Positions 16,507 through 23,399 of a stretch of 38,806 bases of DNA are shown here, one piece after another (the stretch's first letter is position 1; every line of letters begins with the position of its first letter). The position numbers were made by a program, and so were the translations under genes. The DNA is taken from positions 1-38,806 of the forward strand of contig CAJTNL010000016.1 of assembly GCA_910577755.1 (NCBI GenBank), in the 5' to 3' direction. The stretch is from an uncultured Eubacteriales bacterium. Lineage in GTDB: Bacteria; Bacillota; Clostridia; Oscillospirales; Acutalibacteraceae. The notes beneath the pieces were generated by a model. That model was given only the letters and a program-made list of their open reading frames with translations. It was not told the origin of the DNA and made no database searches.

Positions 16507-17574
16507 TTACCTGTCAAAAGCATATTGTATAATCTGGTGGAGTAAATGACTGTAATTAACGCCACAGGCTTCCCAGAGCATGGGGTACATGCTAATAGAT
16601 GTAAAACCCGGTAGTGTGTTAATTTCATTTAATAAAATTGCATTGTCACCGTCTCGTACAAAGAAATCTACACGGGATAGACCACTGCAACCTAATGCCC
16701 GGTATGCTTTAGCGGCAATACTGCAAATGTTGGCGGCAAGGGCATGATCCAGAGGAGCGGGAATGATTACCTTGGAGGTACCGTTCTTATATTTGTCTTG
16801 ATAATCATAGAATTCTGCTGATGGTGCGATTTGACCGGCTGCCGATACCCTAGGTACATCGTTGCCCATAACGGCGCACTCAATTTCTTTACCTATGATA
16901 CATGCTTCAATCAGGATTTTTTTGTCTTCCTTTGCGGCAGCAGTAATTGCCTGATCTAATTCTGTTTCATTTTTGACTTTGCTGACCCCAACCGAAGAAC
17001 CTGCATTGGCAGGTTTTACAAATACAGGAAATCCGCCTAGTTGTTCCATAATATCTGCTTTGACCTGTTGCTTTATATTTTCATAATCACAGGCGTAAAA
17101 CCACATAAAATCTGCCTGTGCAATGCCTGCCGACTCCAGCAGAATATTGGTTGTTGCTTTATCCATACAAACAGCTGAGGAGAGGGTATCACAGCCTACA
17201 AACGGGATTCCGCTTAACTGGAGCAGCCCTTGTATGGTACCGTCTTCGCCGTTTTTTCCATGCAGTACCGGAAACACTACGTCAACAGAAATGGTTGTAA
17301 AGCCGTTTGCTGTTTCGGTTACAATACCGTGAACACCTCGGTCCGGTGATAAAAAGGCGGTATGGTTATTAGGGTGATGTTCCCATGCACCGGATGCAAT
17401 TTCAGCTGCATCTCCGTTAAAAAGCAGCCAATTGCCTGCTTTTGTAATACCAAGACATAAAACTTTATATTTGTCTTTAGGAATATTCTGAATAACAGAT
17501 GATGCAGATAATAGAGAAACCTCGTGCTCTGATGAGCATCCGCCGAAAATGACGGCAACGGTTGTTTTGGACAT
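16507..17574 (-). CDS. ddl: D-alanine--D-alanine ligase
   Basis: 355-aa ATP-grasp ligase that joins two D-alanines for the peptidoglycan stem peptide. N-terminal VIFGGCSSEHEVS, HGKNGEDGTIQGLL near residue 108, VKPANAGSSVGVSK for ATP binding, and the metal-binding LLNEINTLPGF near the C-terminus are all present. The omega-loop reads EFYDYQDKY; the tyrosine here is characteristic of D-Ala-specific ligases rather than VanA-type D-Ala-D-Lac enzymes, so I read it as the housekeeping enzyme. It heads the minus-strand operon with a clear GGAGG site at good spacing from ATG 17574. Confidence 0.94.
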   Translation of the reverse strand: MSKTTVAVIFGGCSSEHEVSLLSASSVIQNIPKDKYKVLCLGITKAGNWLLFNGDAAEIASGAWEHHPNNHTAFLSPDRGVHGIVTETANGFTTISVDVVFPVLHGKNGEDGTIQGLLQLSGIPFVGCDTLSSAVCMDKATTNILLESAGIAQADFMWFYACDYENIKQQVKADIMEQLGGFPVFVKPANAGSSVGVSKVKNETELDQAITAAAKEDKKILIEACIIGKEIECAVMGNDVPRVSAAGQIAPSAEFYDYQDKYKNGTSKVIIPAPLDHALAANICSIAAKAYRALGCSGLSRVDFFVRDGDNAILLNEINTLPGFTSISMYPMLWEACGVNYSHLLHQIIQYAFDR

Positions 17575-17649
17575 GAATCAATACCTCCGTAATTTGGTTT
17601 ATGCAAAAACAAAATTGTTTCTCTTATCATTATAGTAATTTTATTCTAT

Positions 17650-17679
17650 ATCATACCATATCAGAAGCGGTTGTGGCAA
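17650..17679 (-). promoter_or_regulatory. Putative promoter of the ddl-murI-argS operon
   Basis: Minus strand: TTGCCA (17674-17679), 18-nt spacer, TATGAT (17650-17655), about 75 nt before ddl. A TATAAT also occurs at 17629-17634 but lacks a credible -35. The rest of the 357-bp gap up to the XRE remnant (17680-17896) shows nothing recognisable. Confidence 0.45.
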
Positions 17680-17896
17680 GGCATAACCAAATTTGTACAG
17701 ATATATTTATGATGTTTTGCCCGTTACAGTCTGTGGTTAAAGGCGTTGCTTTTAAAATATTTAATTTATAAAGCTTTTATGTTTACATACTAAGTTGCTG
17801 GATTCATGTTTTATAAGAAACGATTATTTTTACTTTCTTCTAAGTCGCTTATTTTACTGTGTTTACCAAAAGAAAGCAGTGTCGCAGGTTTAACCT

Positions 17897-17948
17897 AAAA
17901 GATGACAAGAGTCTTTTAAGTATGTAACAATTCAAAGGCTCTTGTCAT
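17897..17948 (-). terminator. Intrinsic terminator of the XRE gene
   Basis: 15-bp stem (17902-17916 with 17934-17948, one G-T pair) that overlaps the stop codon of the regulator. On the minus strand it is followed by TCTTTT. It isolates the regulator from the downstream ddl operon. Confidence 0.75.
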
Positions 17949-18275
17949 GTTTTAGGGAAAGAATTACACTATGGAGAATATTTAGTGCCAGTCGCTTGCG
18001 AGTAATGTCGAGGGATACTAATTCTTTGAGGATGTCATTACTTTTGATTTCATAACCGATTACCAAGCTATCTTGCAGAACGTCATCGGCAGAAGCTGCA
18101 AGTGTATTCAGGATTAGGATGAACGTTTCAAGCTTTGGTACTTTATCATCACGCTCAATATTAGCAAGATATCGCGTGCTGATACTAATTCGTTCTGCGC
18201 ATACTTCCAAGCTCCAACCATGCTTTGCCCTATATGATTTTAACTTTTTACCAAGTTTTTTTGGAGTTCACACAC
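17932..18275 (-). pseudogene. XRE-family helix-turn-helix regulator, frameshifted in a poly-A run
   Basis: The open part encodes a lambda-repressor-type HTH (RISISTRYLANIERDDKVPK, with SADDVL and a C-terminal helical tail), the common clostridial XRE layout. In-frame sequence extends upstream as LGKKLKSYRAKHGWSLEVCAE, completing the first helix, but a stop precedes it and no start codon is in frame. A GTG at 18275, after AGAGG, would read CELQK and join perfectly if the seven-A run (18256-18262) had eight A's. So this is a one-base frameshift at codons 5-8, or a slippage-controlled gene. A TTG at 18210 could start only a truncated product lacking the first helix. Confidence 0.7.
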
Positions 18276-18370
18276 ATCGACCTCTATCTGGAGATATTTT
18301 CTACAAATAGTACATGAATTATACAGAGATTGACAATGCTCTATTAGTAGAAAATCCCCTGAATAAGGTA

Positions 18371-18399
18371 TTGTGCTTTATATAATCGTATGATAATAT
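18371..18399 (+). promoter_or_regulatory. Putative promoter of the AbrB-like gene
   Basis: TTGTGC (18371-18376), 17-nt spacer, TAATAT (18394-18399), 34 nt before ATG 18434. Confidence 0.45.
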
Positions 18400-18433
18400 G
18401 AGGCAGTAATTTGCAATGCCGGGAGAAATAAAA

Positions 18434-18682
18434 ATGGAGAAATTTACAGGAATGATTAGAAAAATGGATGAAGTAGGTAGGGTGGTACTACCAAGCGAAA
18501 TAAGAAAGATGTTTGATATAAAATACAAAGACCATGTGGAAATTCTGTTGGACAAAGATAATGGTAGGATTATTCTGCAAAAATCTTCTAACAGATGCCT
18601 TAGATGCCGGTCAATACAAAATTTCAAAAAAATTAGACCAGGCTATCATATATGTGATCAATGTTTGAAGGCACTTATGTAA
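18434..18682 (+). CDS. AbrB/SpoVT-type transition regulator with C-terminal zinc ribbon
   Basis: 82-aa DNA-binding protein. Residues 1-50 form a swapped-hairpin AbrB domain: GMIRKMDEVGRVVLPSEIRK is the signature, followed by DHVEILLDKDNGRIILQK. Residues 55-80 carry two cysteine pairs (CLRC and CDQC), a likely zinc ribbon, which occurs in a subset of clostridial AbrB-like regulators. The start is ATG 18434, because GGGAG at 18421-18425 is well placed for it; an ATG at 18416 has no site. It probably controls stationary-phase or sporulation genes, but targets are unknown. Confidence 0.88.
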   Translation: MEKFTGMIRKMDEVGRVVLPSEIRKMFDIKYKDHVEILLDKDNGRIILQKSSNRCLRCRSIQNFKKIRPGYHICDQCLKALM

Positions 18683-18771
18683 TTAGTTGATAAAGTAGTT
18701 GTTGATAAAAAGTGACGCAGCGTATAAAGGGAAAGAAACCTCATGAAATAGTGTAAATCAAACCGCTGCAG

Positions 18772-18800
18772 TTGCATATTAACGTAACATGTAGTATAAT
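18772..18800 (+). promoter_or_regulatory. Putative sigma-A promoter of the 266-aa protein gene
   Basis: TTGCAT (18772-18777), 17-nt spacer, TATAAT (18795-18800), about 88 nt before the TTG start at 18888. Confidence 0.6.
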
Positions 18801-18821
18801 TGCCATAATATTTTCGTTGCG

Positions 18822-18856
18822 ATTTTTATTTGGTTAATATCTATCCAAATAAAAAT
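18822..18856 (+). promoter_or_regulatory. Leader hairpin upstream of the 266-aa protein gene
   Basis: Perfect 12-bp stem (18822-18833 with 18845-18856) of AT-rich sequence around an 11-nt loop, lying between the promoter and the ribosome binding site. It lacks a T-run, so it is more likely an mRNA stabilising or regulatory hairpin than a terminator. Confidence 0.4.
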
Positions 18857-18887
18857 GCTGTAATGTCAAAAGAGCGGGAGTGATTTT

Positions 18888-19688
18888 TTGAAGCAAAAAG
18901 CTTTAGACCTGATCGTTGAAAAAACTGCAGCGGCCCTGAAAGCGCAAGGTTTTGAAAAGGCGGATCATTTTGAGGATGACTTAGGTCCGGCTGTATTATT
19001 TATTAATAAAGACGCTGCATATAGTATTATATTTAAGGAAGAGGATAAGATGTTTGAGCTGCGCAGCACAAACATGACAGATGAGGGTCCAAACAGCAGA
19101 TGGAAGTCTGTTTCTAACTGGATTTTTGATCCTGAGCAGGACACCTTGCGCGAAGCAGAGTCAATCGCCGCAGATTTTGTTGAAACGGTGGAGGGACCCA
19201 GCCGTATTGAGGCTGTCAAAAATGCTCATAGACAAGCATTTAAGGATGAAGATAATAATCCGGGGCCGTTGTTTTTTTATAAACGTCTAGTGAATGTATT
19301 TCCTGAATTAAAAGCAGAAATCGATGAGGAGCGCGCATCGTATGTGGGATTTCGTTCGGTTACCTTTGCCCGGGAGCATGTTGTTCCAAAGATAGAAAAT
19401 CTGTCAATTAAGAAAAAAGAGTCCTCCTCTTTTAAAAAGTTATGTGAATTGCTTAGTGAGTTTTACAAAAACGGCGATTTAGATGTTCGCTCCATTATTA
19501 CAATTGTGATTTTAAACGGTTTAAGTGAAACAGCCACAAACAATATTATGGAACGTGCAGATACTATGCTGAAAAAGGGGTATCGGTATGGAGTGAAATG
19601 GAAAGGAAAACGAGCAAAACCTGAGCGTGAAACATTACGCAGTAAACGCAGCTTGCGTTCGGGTTCAGATGCTCCCAAACGATTATAA
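18888..19688 (+). CDS. Conserved hypothetical protein, two-part soluble protein
   Basis: 266-aa cytoplasmic protein without signal peptide or membrane helices; family not recognised. The N-terminal half (about 1-105) looks like an alpha/beta domain with alternating strands. The C-terminal half (about 106-240) is helix-rich with SFKKLCELLSEFYKNGDLD and a hydrophobic segment around 200-215. The last 30 residues are strongly basic (KGKRAKPERETLRSKRSLR), suggesting contact with RNA, DNA or ribosomes. The start is a TTG at 18888 with CGGGAG 7 nt upstream. It sits as a single gene directly before the rpmG-secE-nusG operon, with its own promoter and terminator. Confidence 0.8.
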   Translation: MKQKALDLIVEKTAAALKAQGFEKADHFEDDLGPAVLFINKDAAYSIIFKEEDKMFELRSTNMTDEGPNSRWKSVSNWIFDPEQDTLREAESIAADFVETVEGPSRIEAVKNAHRQAFKDEDNNPGPLFFYKRLVNVFPELKAEIDEERASYVGFRSVTFAREHVVPKIENLSIKKKESSSFKKLCELLSEFYKNGDLDVRSIITIVILNGLSETATNNIMERADTMLKKGYRYGVKWKGKRAKPERETLRSKRSLRSGSDAPKRL

Positions 19689-19715
19689 ATAGGCAGGGTA
19701 ATGGTATAGTTATCT

Positions 19716-19745
19716 GAAAAAGAGCGGTAATGCCCTCTTTTTTTA
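19716..19745 (+). terminator. Intrinsic terminator
   Basis: AAAAAGAG paired with CTCTTTTT around a short loop, ending in seven T's, 28 nt after the preceding stop codon. Confidence 0.75.
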
Positions 19746-19785
19746 TTGATATCATAATAAAATGTAGGGAAATCGGTAAAAAGGC

Positions 19786-19814
19786 TTGACCGATAGCATT
19801 ATATGTGATAGTAT
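19786..19814 (+). promoter_or_regulatory. Strong sigma-A promoter of rpmG-secE-nusG-rplKA
   Basis: TTGACC (19786-19791), 17-nt spacer, TAGTAT (19809-19814). The leader from about 19821 to 19926 is roughly 105 nt. It contains ACCTC close to its 5' end that could pair with GAGGT of the rpmG ribosome binding site. Confidence 0.75.
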
Positions 19815-19926
19815 ATTACTACCTCGCAACAGGGGTTATTTTTTTGTGCCCTTTTTTTGAGGGAGGCCATGGGCGGTTCGCTTATGAATTAGCCTAAATT
19901 TTTTCCGTGCAACGGGAGGTGCCGTC

Positions 19927-20076
19927 ATGAGAGTTAAAATTACATTAGCTTGTACTGAATGTAAGCAACGAAATTACAACACGATGAAGAATAAGAAGAA
20001 TGATCCGGACAGACTTGAAATGAATAAGTACTGTAGGTTCTGCAGAAAGCATTCTCTTCATAGAGAGACCAAATAG
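19927..20076 (+). CDS. rpmG: 50S ribosomal protein L33
   Basis: 49-aa L33, a zinc-ribbon protein of the large subunit near the E site. MRVKITLACTEC at the start, and CRFC near residue 38, give the four zinc-ligand cysteines, so this is the zinc-containing (C+) form rather than the cysteine-free paralogue many Firmicutes induce under zinc limitation. The ATG follows CGGGAGG. It is the first gene of the secE-nusG-L11-L1 operon, the usual clostridial position, and is separated from secE by only 15 nt. Confidence 0.96.
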   Translation: MRVKITLACTECKQRNYNTMKNKKNDPDRLEMNKYCRFCRKHSLHRETK

Positions 20077-20091
20077 GTCGGAGGAATTATT

Positions 20092-20319
20092 ATGGCTGAG
20101 ACGAAACAGAATCTGTTAGTCAGATTCGGAAGAGGGATTGGTAAATTCTTTCGCGATGGCAGAGCCGAGATAAAAAAGGTTATTTGGCCTAAGCCAAAAT
20201 CTGTATTCAAGAGCGCTGGTATTGTTCTTTTGATTATTATCGTTCTTGGTGCGTTTATCTTCGGTCTTGACACATTACTGATGTATCTGCTCGGGCTTAT
20301 TATGGAAATTGCCCGATAG
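20092..20319 (+). CDS. secE: Preprotein translocase subunit SecE
   Basis: 75-aa single-span SecE, an essential component of the SecYEG protein-conducting channel. The amphipathic cytoplasmic segment with EIKKVIWPKPK (about residues 25-35) is the family signature, followed by one transmembrane helix (about 43-68). Gram-positive SecE proteins are normally of this short, one-helix type. It begins 15 nt after rpmG behind GGAGG and is followed by nusG at 22 nt, the conserved order. Confidence 0.96.
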   Translation: MAETKQNLLVRFGRGIGKFFRDGRAEIKKVIWPKPKSVFKSAGIVLLIIIVLGAFIFGLDTLLMYLLGLIMEIAR

Positions 20320-20341
20320 ATAACATACGGAGGAAGATACA

Positions 20342-20866
20342 ATGCCTGAAGAAGCAAAATGGTATGTTGTTCATACCTATTCCGGGTATGAAAATAAAGT
20401 TGCCTCAAATCTAGAGAAAACAGTGGAAAACCGTCATCTTCAAGACTTGATTCAGGAGATATGCGTTCCTACTGAGACCGTTATTGAAATTAAAGATAAC
20501 AAAAAACGTGAGGTTGAACGCAAAATTTTTCCCGGCTACGTGCTTGTAAAAATGGTTTTGACCGACGAGTCATGGTATGTGGTTCGTAATATACGGGGCT
20601 GTACCGGATTTGTCGGTCCGTCTTCCAAGCCGATTCCCCTTTCTGAAGAGGAGATTTCCAGACTCGGCGTTGAAAAGAAAGAGGTTGAGGTTTTTTACGA
20701 TGTCGGAGATATGGTTAATATTATCGACGGTCCGTTAGATGGATTTACCGGTATTGTTGAAGAACTTGACGTTGAAAAAAACTGCGTCAGGGTTATCGTA
20801 TCGATGTTTGGACGTGAAACACCGGTTGAGCTTGAGCTTGATCAGGCAGAAGCGGTGCAATCATAA
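20342..20866 (+). CDS. nusG: Transcription termination/antitermination protein NusG
   Basis: 174-aa NusG, which binds RNA polymerase and couples transcription with translation or Rho. The N-terminal NGN domain starts WYVVHTYSGYENKVASNL and contains KIFPGYVLVKM. The C-terminal KOW domain shows VGDMVNIIDGPLDGFTG at about residues 123-139. Full length for the family. It is embedded in the rpmG-secE-nusG-rplK-rplA operon behind GGAGG. Confidence 0.97.
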   Translation: MPEEAKWYVVHTYSGYENKVASNLEKTVENRHLQDLIQEICVPTETVIEIKDNKKREVERKIFPGYVLVKMVLTDESWYVVRNIRGCTGFVGPSSKPIPLSEEEISRLGVEKKEVEVFYDVGDMVNIIDGPLDGFTGIVEELDVEKNCVRVIVSMFGRETPVELELDQAEAVQS

Positions 20867-20922
20867 TTAATTTGGTAATAAGCGGGTTACCGCTCATTAT
20901 GTTTATGGGGGAGTATTCCCCT

Positions 20923-20965
20923 GTGGGAGGAGCAGTAATTATGCAGCTGTTCCGCCATCTACCAC
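20923..20965 (+). promoter_or_regulatory. Structured element upstream of rplK
   Basis: GTGG at 20923 pairs with CCAC at 20962. Inside, GGAGCAG (20929-20935) pairs with CTGTTCC (20947-20953, one wobble), giving a two-step hairpin just before the rplK ribosome binding site. A similar GTGGGAGGA-led element precedes rplA. Another small hairpin of G and C runs lies at about 20907-20921. The repeat of this motif suggests a protein-binding leader, for example for L1 or L11, but that is inference. Confidence 0.45.
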
Positions 20966-20986
20966 GAATTTTGGAGGTGCAGAGAT

Positions 20987-21412
20987 ATGGCTCAAAAGGT
21001 AGCGGGCTTTATTAAGCTACAGATACCTGCCGGCAAGGCAACACCGGCACCGCCAGTTGGTCCGGCTCTGGGTCAACACGGCGTCAATATTATGTCTTTT
21101 ACAAAGGAATTTAACGAGCGTACTAAAAATGATGCAGGTTTAATTATTCCTGTTGTCATTACAGTATATGAGGATCGCTCATTTACCTTTGTCACCAAAA
21201 CCCCGCCGGCTGCTGTTTTAATTAAAAAAGCATGCGGCATTGAAAAAGGTTCTGGTGAACCGAACAAGAATAAGGTTTCAAAAATTACTCGTGAGCAGTT
21301 ACAAAAAATTGCTGAAACGAAAATGAAAGACTTAAACGCAGCTAATCTTGAGACGGCTACTAGCATGATTGCTGGTACTGCCCGTAGCATGGGCGTTGAA
21401 GTTGTAGACTAA
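20987..21412 (+). CDS. rplK: 50S ribosomal protein L11
   Basis: 141-aa L11, part of the GTPase-associated centre with 23S rRNA helix 43/44. The proline-rich N-terminus IPAGKATPAPPVGPALGQHG is diagnostic, with FTKEFN and the C-terminal rRNA-binding domain ending GTARSMGVEV. Full length, preceded by GGAGGTG. It is separated from nusG by a 120-nt structured spacer and followed closely by rplA. Confidence 0.97.
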   Translation: MAQKVAGFIKLQIPAGKATPAPPVGPALGQHGVNIMSFTKEFNERTKNDAGLIIPVVITVYEDRSFTFVTKTPPAAVLIKKACGIEKGSGEPNKNKVSKITREQLQKIAETKMKDLNAANLETATSMIAGTARSMGVEVVD

Positions 21413-21420
21413 TCACCCGG

Positions 21421-21454
21421 GTGGGAGGAACACCGTAAAATCCGATTTTACCAC
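21421..21454 (+). promoter_or_regulatory. Structured element upstream of rplA
   Basis: GTAAAAT (21435-21441) pairs perfectly with ATTTTAC (21445-21451). The flanking GTG (21421) can pair with CAC (21452-21454). The opening GTGGGAGGA is identical to the element before rplK, and the closing CCAC is shared too. The location between rplK and rplA suggests ribosomal-protein feedback or an RNA-processing site; this is untested inference. Confidence 0.45.
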
Positions 21455-21473
21455 TCAATAGGGAGGAAACGCA

Positions 21474-22169
21474 ATGAAACACGGTAAAAAATACGTTGAC
21501 AGCGCCAAGCTGGTTGAACGTGCTAAACTTTATGATACCAATGAAGCGCTTGCGCTTTGTGTGAAAACTGGTTCTGCTAAATTTGATGAATCTGTAGAGG
21601 TTCATGTCAAGCTAGGTGTTGACAGCCGTCATGCTGATCAGCAGGTACGCGGAGCAATTGTATTGCCAAACGGTACAGGTAAATCTGTACGTGTGGTTGC
21701 TATTTGTAAAGGCGATGCGGAAAAAGCAGCCCAAGCCGCCGGCGCTGAGCATGTAGGCGCAGAGGAGCTGGTTCAGAAAATTCAGAGCGAGGGTTGGGTT
21801 GACTTTGACGTTTTAATTACAACACCTGATATGATGGGTCTTGTAGGCCGTTTGGGTAAAGTGCTAGGTCCTCGTGGTCTTATGCCAAATCCAAAAGCAG
21901 GTACGGTTACTCAAGATATTGGTAAAGCTGTAACTGAAGCAAAAGCAGGAAAAATTGAATATCGTTTAGATAAAACAAACATTATTCACTGTGTTATTGG
22001 CAAGGTGTCATTCGGTGCTGAAAAACTACAGGCAAACTTTGATGCCTTGCTGGATGCCATTGTAAAAGCCAAACCGGCTGCTGCGAAAGGTCAATACATT
22101 AAATCTTGTGTTGTTGCTTCAACAATGGGGCCTGGTGTTAAAATTAATCCAAGTAAATTTGCTCAATAA
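21474..22169 (+). CDS. rplA: 50S ribosomal protein L1
   Basis: 231-aa L1, which forms the mobile L1 stalk on 23S rRNA and in many bacteria represses its own mRNA. The sequence shows FDESVEVHVKLGVDSRHADQQVRG, ITTPDMMGLVGRLGKVLGPRGLMPNPK and the typical C-terminus TMGPGVKINPSKF. Full length. It is the last gene before the internal promoter and L10 leader. Confidence 0.97.
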   Translation: MKHGKKYVDSAKLVERAKLYDTNEALALCVKTGSAKFDESVEVHVKLGVDSRHADQQVRGAIVLPNGTGKSVRVVAICKGDAEKAAQAAGAEHVGAEELVQKIQSEGWVDFDVLITTPDMMGLVGRLGKVLGPRGLMPNPKAGTVTQDIGKAVTEAKAGKIEYRLDKTNIIHCVIGKVSFGAEKLQANFDALLDAIVKAKPAAAKGQYIKSCVVASTMGPGVKINPSKFAQ

Positions 22170-22177
22170 AATATTTA

Positions 22178-22206
22178 TTGACAGTCTACAAAGACTGTGT
22201 TATTAT
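22178..22206 (+). promoter_or_regulatory. Sigma-A promoter of rplJ-rplL with inverted repeat
   Basis: TTGACA (22178-22183), 17-nt spacer, TATTAT (22201-22206). A perfect 7-bp inverted repeat, ACAGTCT/AGACTGT (22181-22187 and 22192-22198), overlaps the -35 and spacer. It could be an operator, or the stem of a weak rplA terminator. Confidence 0.7.
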
Positions 22207-22222
22207 TAATAAAGCTGTACTT

Positions 22223-22353
22223 TATCCAAAGACAGCAGGTGCTATGCGTAACAGAGCGTTGCTCTACCTGCCGAGGAAAAAGCACAATATACATTTGTAT
22301 CTATTGATGTATATTTGCCTTTCCTAATTTTATAAAGTTAGGAGAGGTTTTTT
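22223..22353 (+). promoter_or_regulatory. Ribosomal protein L10 leader with terminator/antiterminator
   Basis: The conserved L10 leader core is visible: CCAAAGACAGCAGGTG (22226-22241) and the pairing strand ACCTGCCGAGG (22266-22276). Downstream is a 13-bp intrinsic terminator (22318-22330 with 22335-22347) followed at once by six T's. The segment GAGGAAAAAGC (22273-22283) is partly complementary to GCCTTTCC (22317-22324) and could act as antiterminator. In Firmicutes, L10(L12)4 binding to this leader is known to favour early termination, so rplJL is probably autoregulated by attenuation here. Confidence 0.88.
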
Positions 22354-22399
22354 GTGTTATGGATATCGAACTGCATTTTATATTGCGGAGGTGAATACA

Positions 22400-22930
22400 T
22401 TGCCAAGTGAAAAAATTCTTGAACAAAAAAAGCAAGCAGTGTCTCAACTAAGTGCAAATTTAAAAGAGAGCTGTGTTGGTGTAATCGTAGACTACAAAGG
22501 TATTAGTGTTGCTGACGACACAAAGCTTCGTAAAGAGTTACGTGAAGCAGGCGATACCTATATGGTTGTAAAAAACACATTGCTGTCTCGTGCTTTGCAG
22601 GATGCGGGTATTGATGGTCTTGATTCTGTTTTGGAGGGTACCACTGCCATTGCATACAACAGTGAAGACTATATTTCCGCAGCAAAAATTCTTTCCAAGT
22701 ATTCAGAGGATCATAAGAATTTTACAATTAAAGCAGGTTTTGTGGATGGCAAAGTGCTGGATGCAGAGGCTATAAAAGAATTGGGAAGTTTGCCTTCCAA
22801 AGAAGTTTTAGTGGCAAAGGCTTTGGGAGGTCTCAATGCACCTATTGCCGGATTTGCTACTGTGCTTAATGGCACCTTAAAAGGTCTTGTAGTTGCTTTA
22901 GATGCGATTGTACAAAAGCAAAGCGCTTAA
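22400..22930 (+). CDS. rplJ: 50S ribosomal protein L10
   Basis: 176-aa L10 (P0), base of the L7/L12 stalk that recruits translation GTPases. VIVDYKGISVADDTKLRKELREAG and VVKNTLLSRAL are typical, and the C-terminal alanine-rich helix that holds L12 dimers is present. The start is a TTG at 22400 with GGAGGTG 6 nt upstream, giving the family N-terminus LPSEKILEQKKQAV. Longer in-frame starts from 22352 would fall inside the leader T-run. Confidence 0.96.
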   Translation: MPSEKILEQKKQAVSQLSANLKESCVGVIVDYKGISVADDTKLRKELREAGDTYMVVKNTLLSRALQDAGIDGLDSVLEGTTAIAYNSEDYISAAKILSKYSEDHKNFTIKAGFVDGKVLDAEAIKELGSLPSKEVLVAKALGGLNAPIAGFATVLNGTLKGLVVALDAIVQKQSA

Positions 22931-22977
22931 GCGTTTATGATGAAAAAGTAGATTTATTGAATTTTGGAGGTATTATT

Positions 22978-23358
22978 ATGTCTGAGAAAGTTACAAAATT
23001 AATTGAGGATGTTAAAGCTCTTACTGTTCTTGAGCTGTCTGAATTGGTAAAGGCCTTGGAAGAAGAGTTTGGTGTTTCCGCAGCTGCTCCAGTAGCAGTA
23101 GCAGCTGCCCCTGCTGCTGCAGGCGGAGCTGCTGCCGGTGAGGAAAAATCATCTTTTGATGTTATTCTTACATCTGCAGGTGGAAATAAAATTAATGTTA
23201 TTAAAGTGGTTCGTGAAATTACAGGTCTTGGTTTAAAAGAGGCAAAAGAGCTGGTTGACGGTGCACCAAAACCAGTTAAAGAAGGCGCTTCTAAAGATGA
23301 TGCAGATGCAATTGCTGCTAAATTAAAAGAAGCTGGTGCAGAAGTAGAATTGAAATAA
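22978..23358 (+). CDS. rplL: 50S ribosomal protein L7/L12
   Basis: 126-aa stalk protein. The N-terminal dimerisation domain (TVLELSELVKALEEEFGV) is followed by an alanine-rich hinge (about residues 38-55) and a C-terminal globular domain with VIKVVREITGLGLKEAKELVDGAP, which contacts translation factors. The ATG at 22978 follows GGAGG. A terminator follows directly, so rpoB and rpoC are not downstream as they are in most Firmicutes. Confidence 0.97.
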   Translation: MSEKVTKLIEDVKALTVLELSELVKALEEEFGVSAAAPVAVAAAPAAAGGAAAGEEKSSFDVILTSAGGNKINVIKVVREITGLGLKEAKELVDGAPKPVKEGASKDDADAIAAKLKEAGAEVELK

Positions 23359-23365
23359 ATTGGTT

Positions 23366-23399
23366 AAAAAAAGCTGGACTATTTACTCCAGCTTTTTTT
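23366..23399 (+). terminator. Intrinsic terminator of rplJ-rplL
   Basis: AAAAAAAGCTGGA (23366-23378) pairs perfectly with TCCAGCTTTTTTT (23387-23399) around an 8-nt loop, 8 nt after the rplL stop. Confidence 0.92.

Noticed and set aside
16507..17574. Possibility that the ligase is a vancomycin-resistance VanA/VanG-type enzyme
   Set aside because: The omega-loop carries the tyrosine-containing EFYDYQDKY of D-Ala-D-Ala ligases, and the gene is in a housekeeping operon with murI and without vanX/vanT-like partners.
20900..21031. Short frame across the nusG-rplK spacer and into rplK
   Set aside because: It overlaps rplK out of frame and lacks a ribosome binding site; the sequence is better explained as RNA structure.
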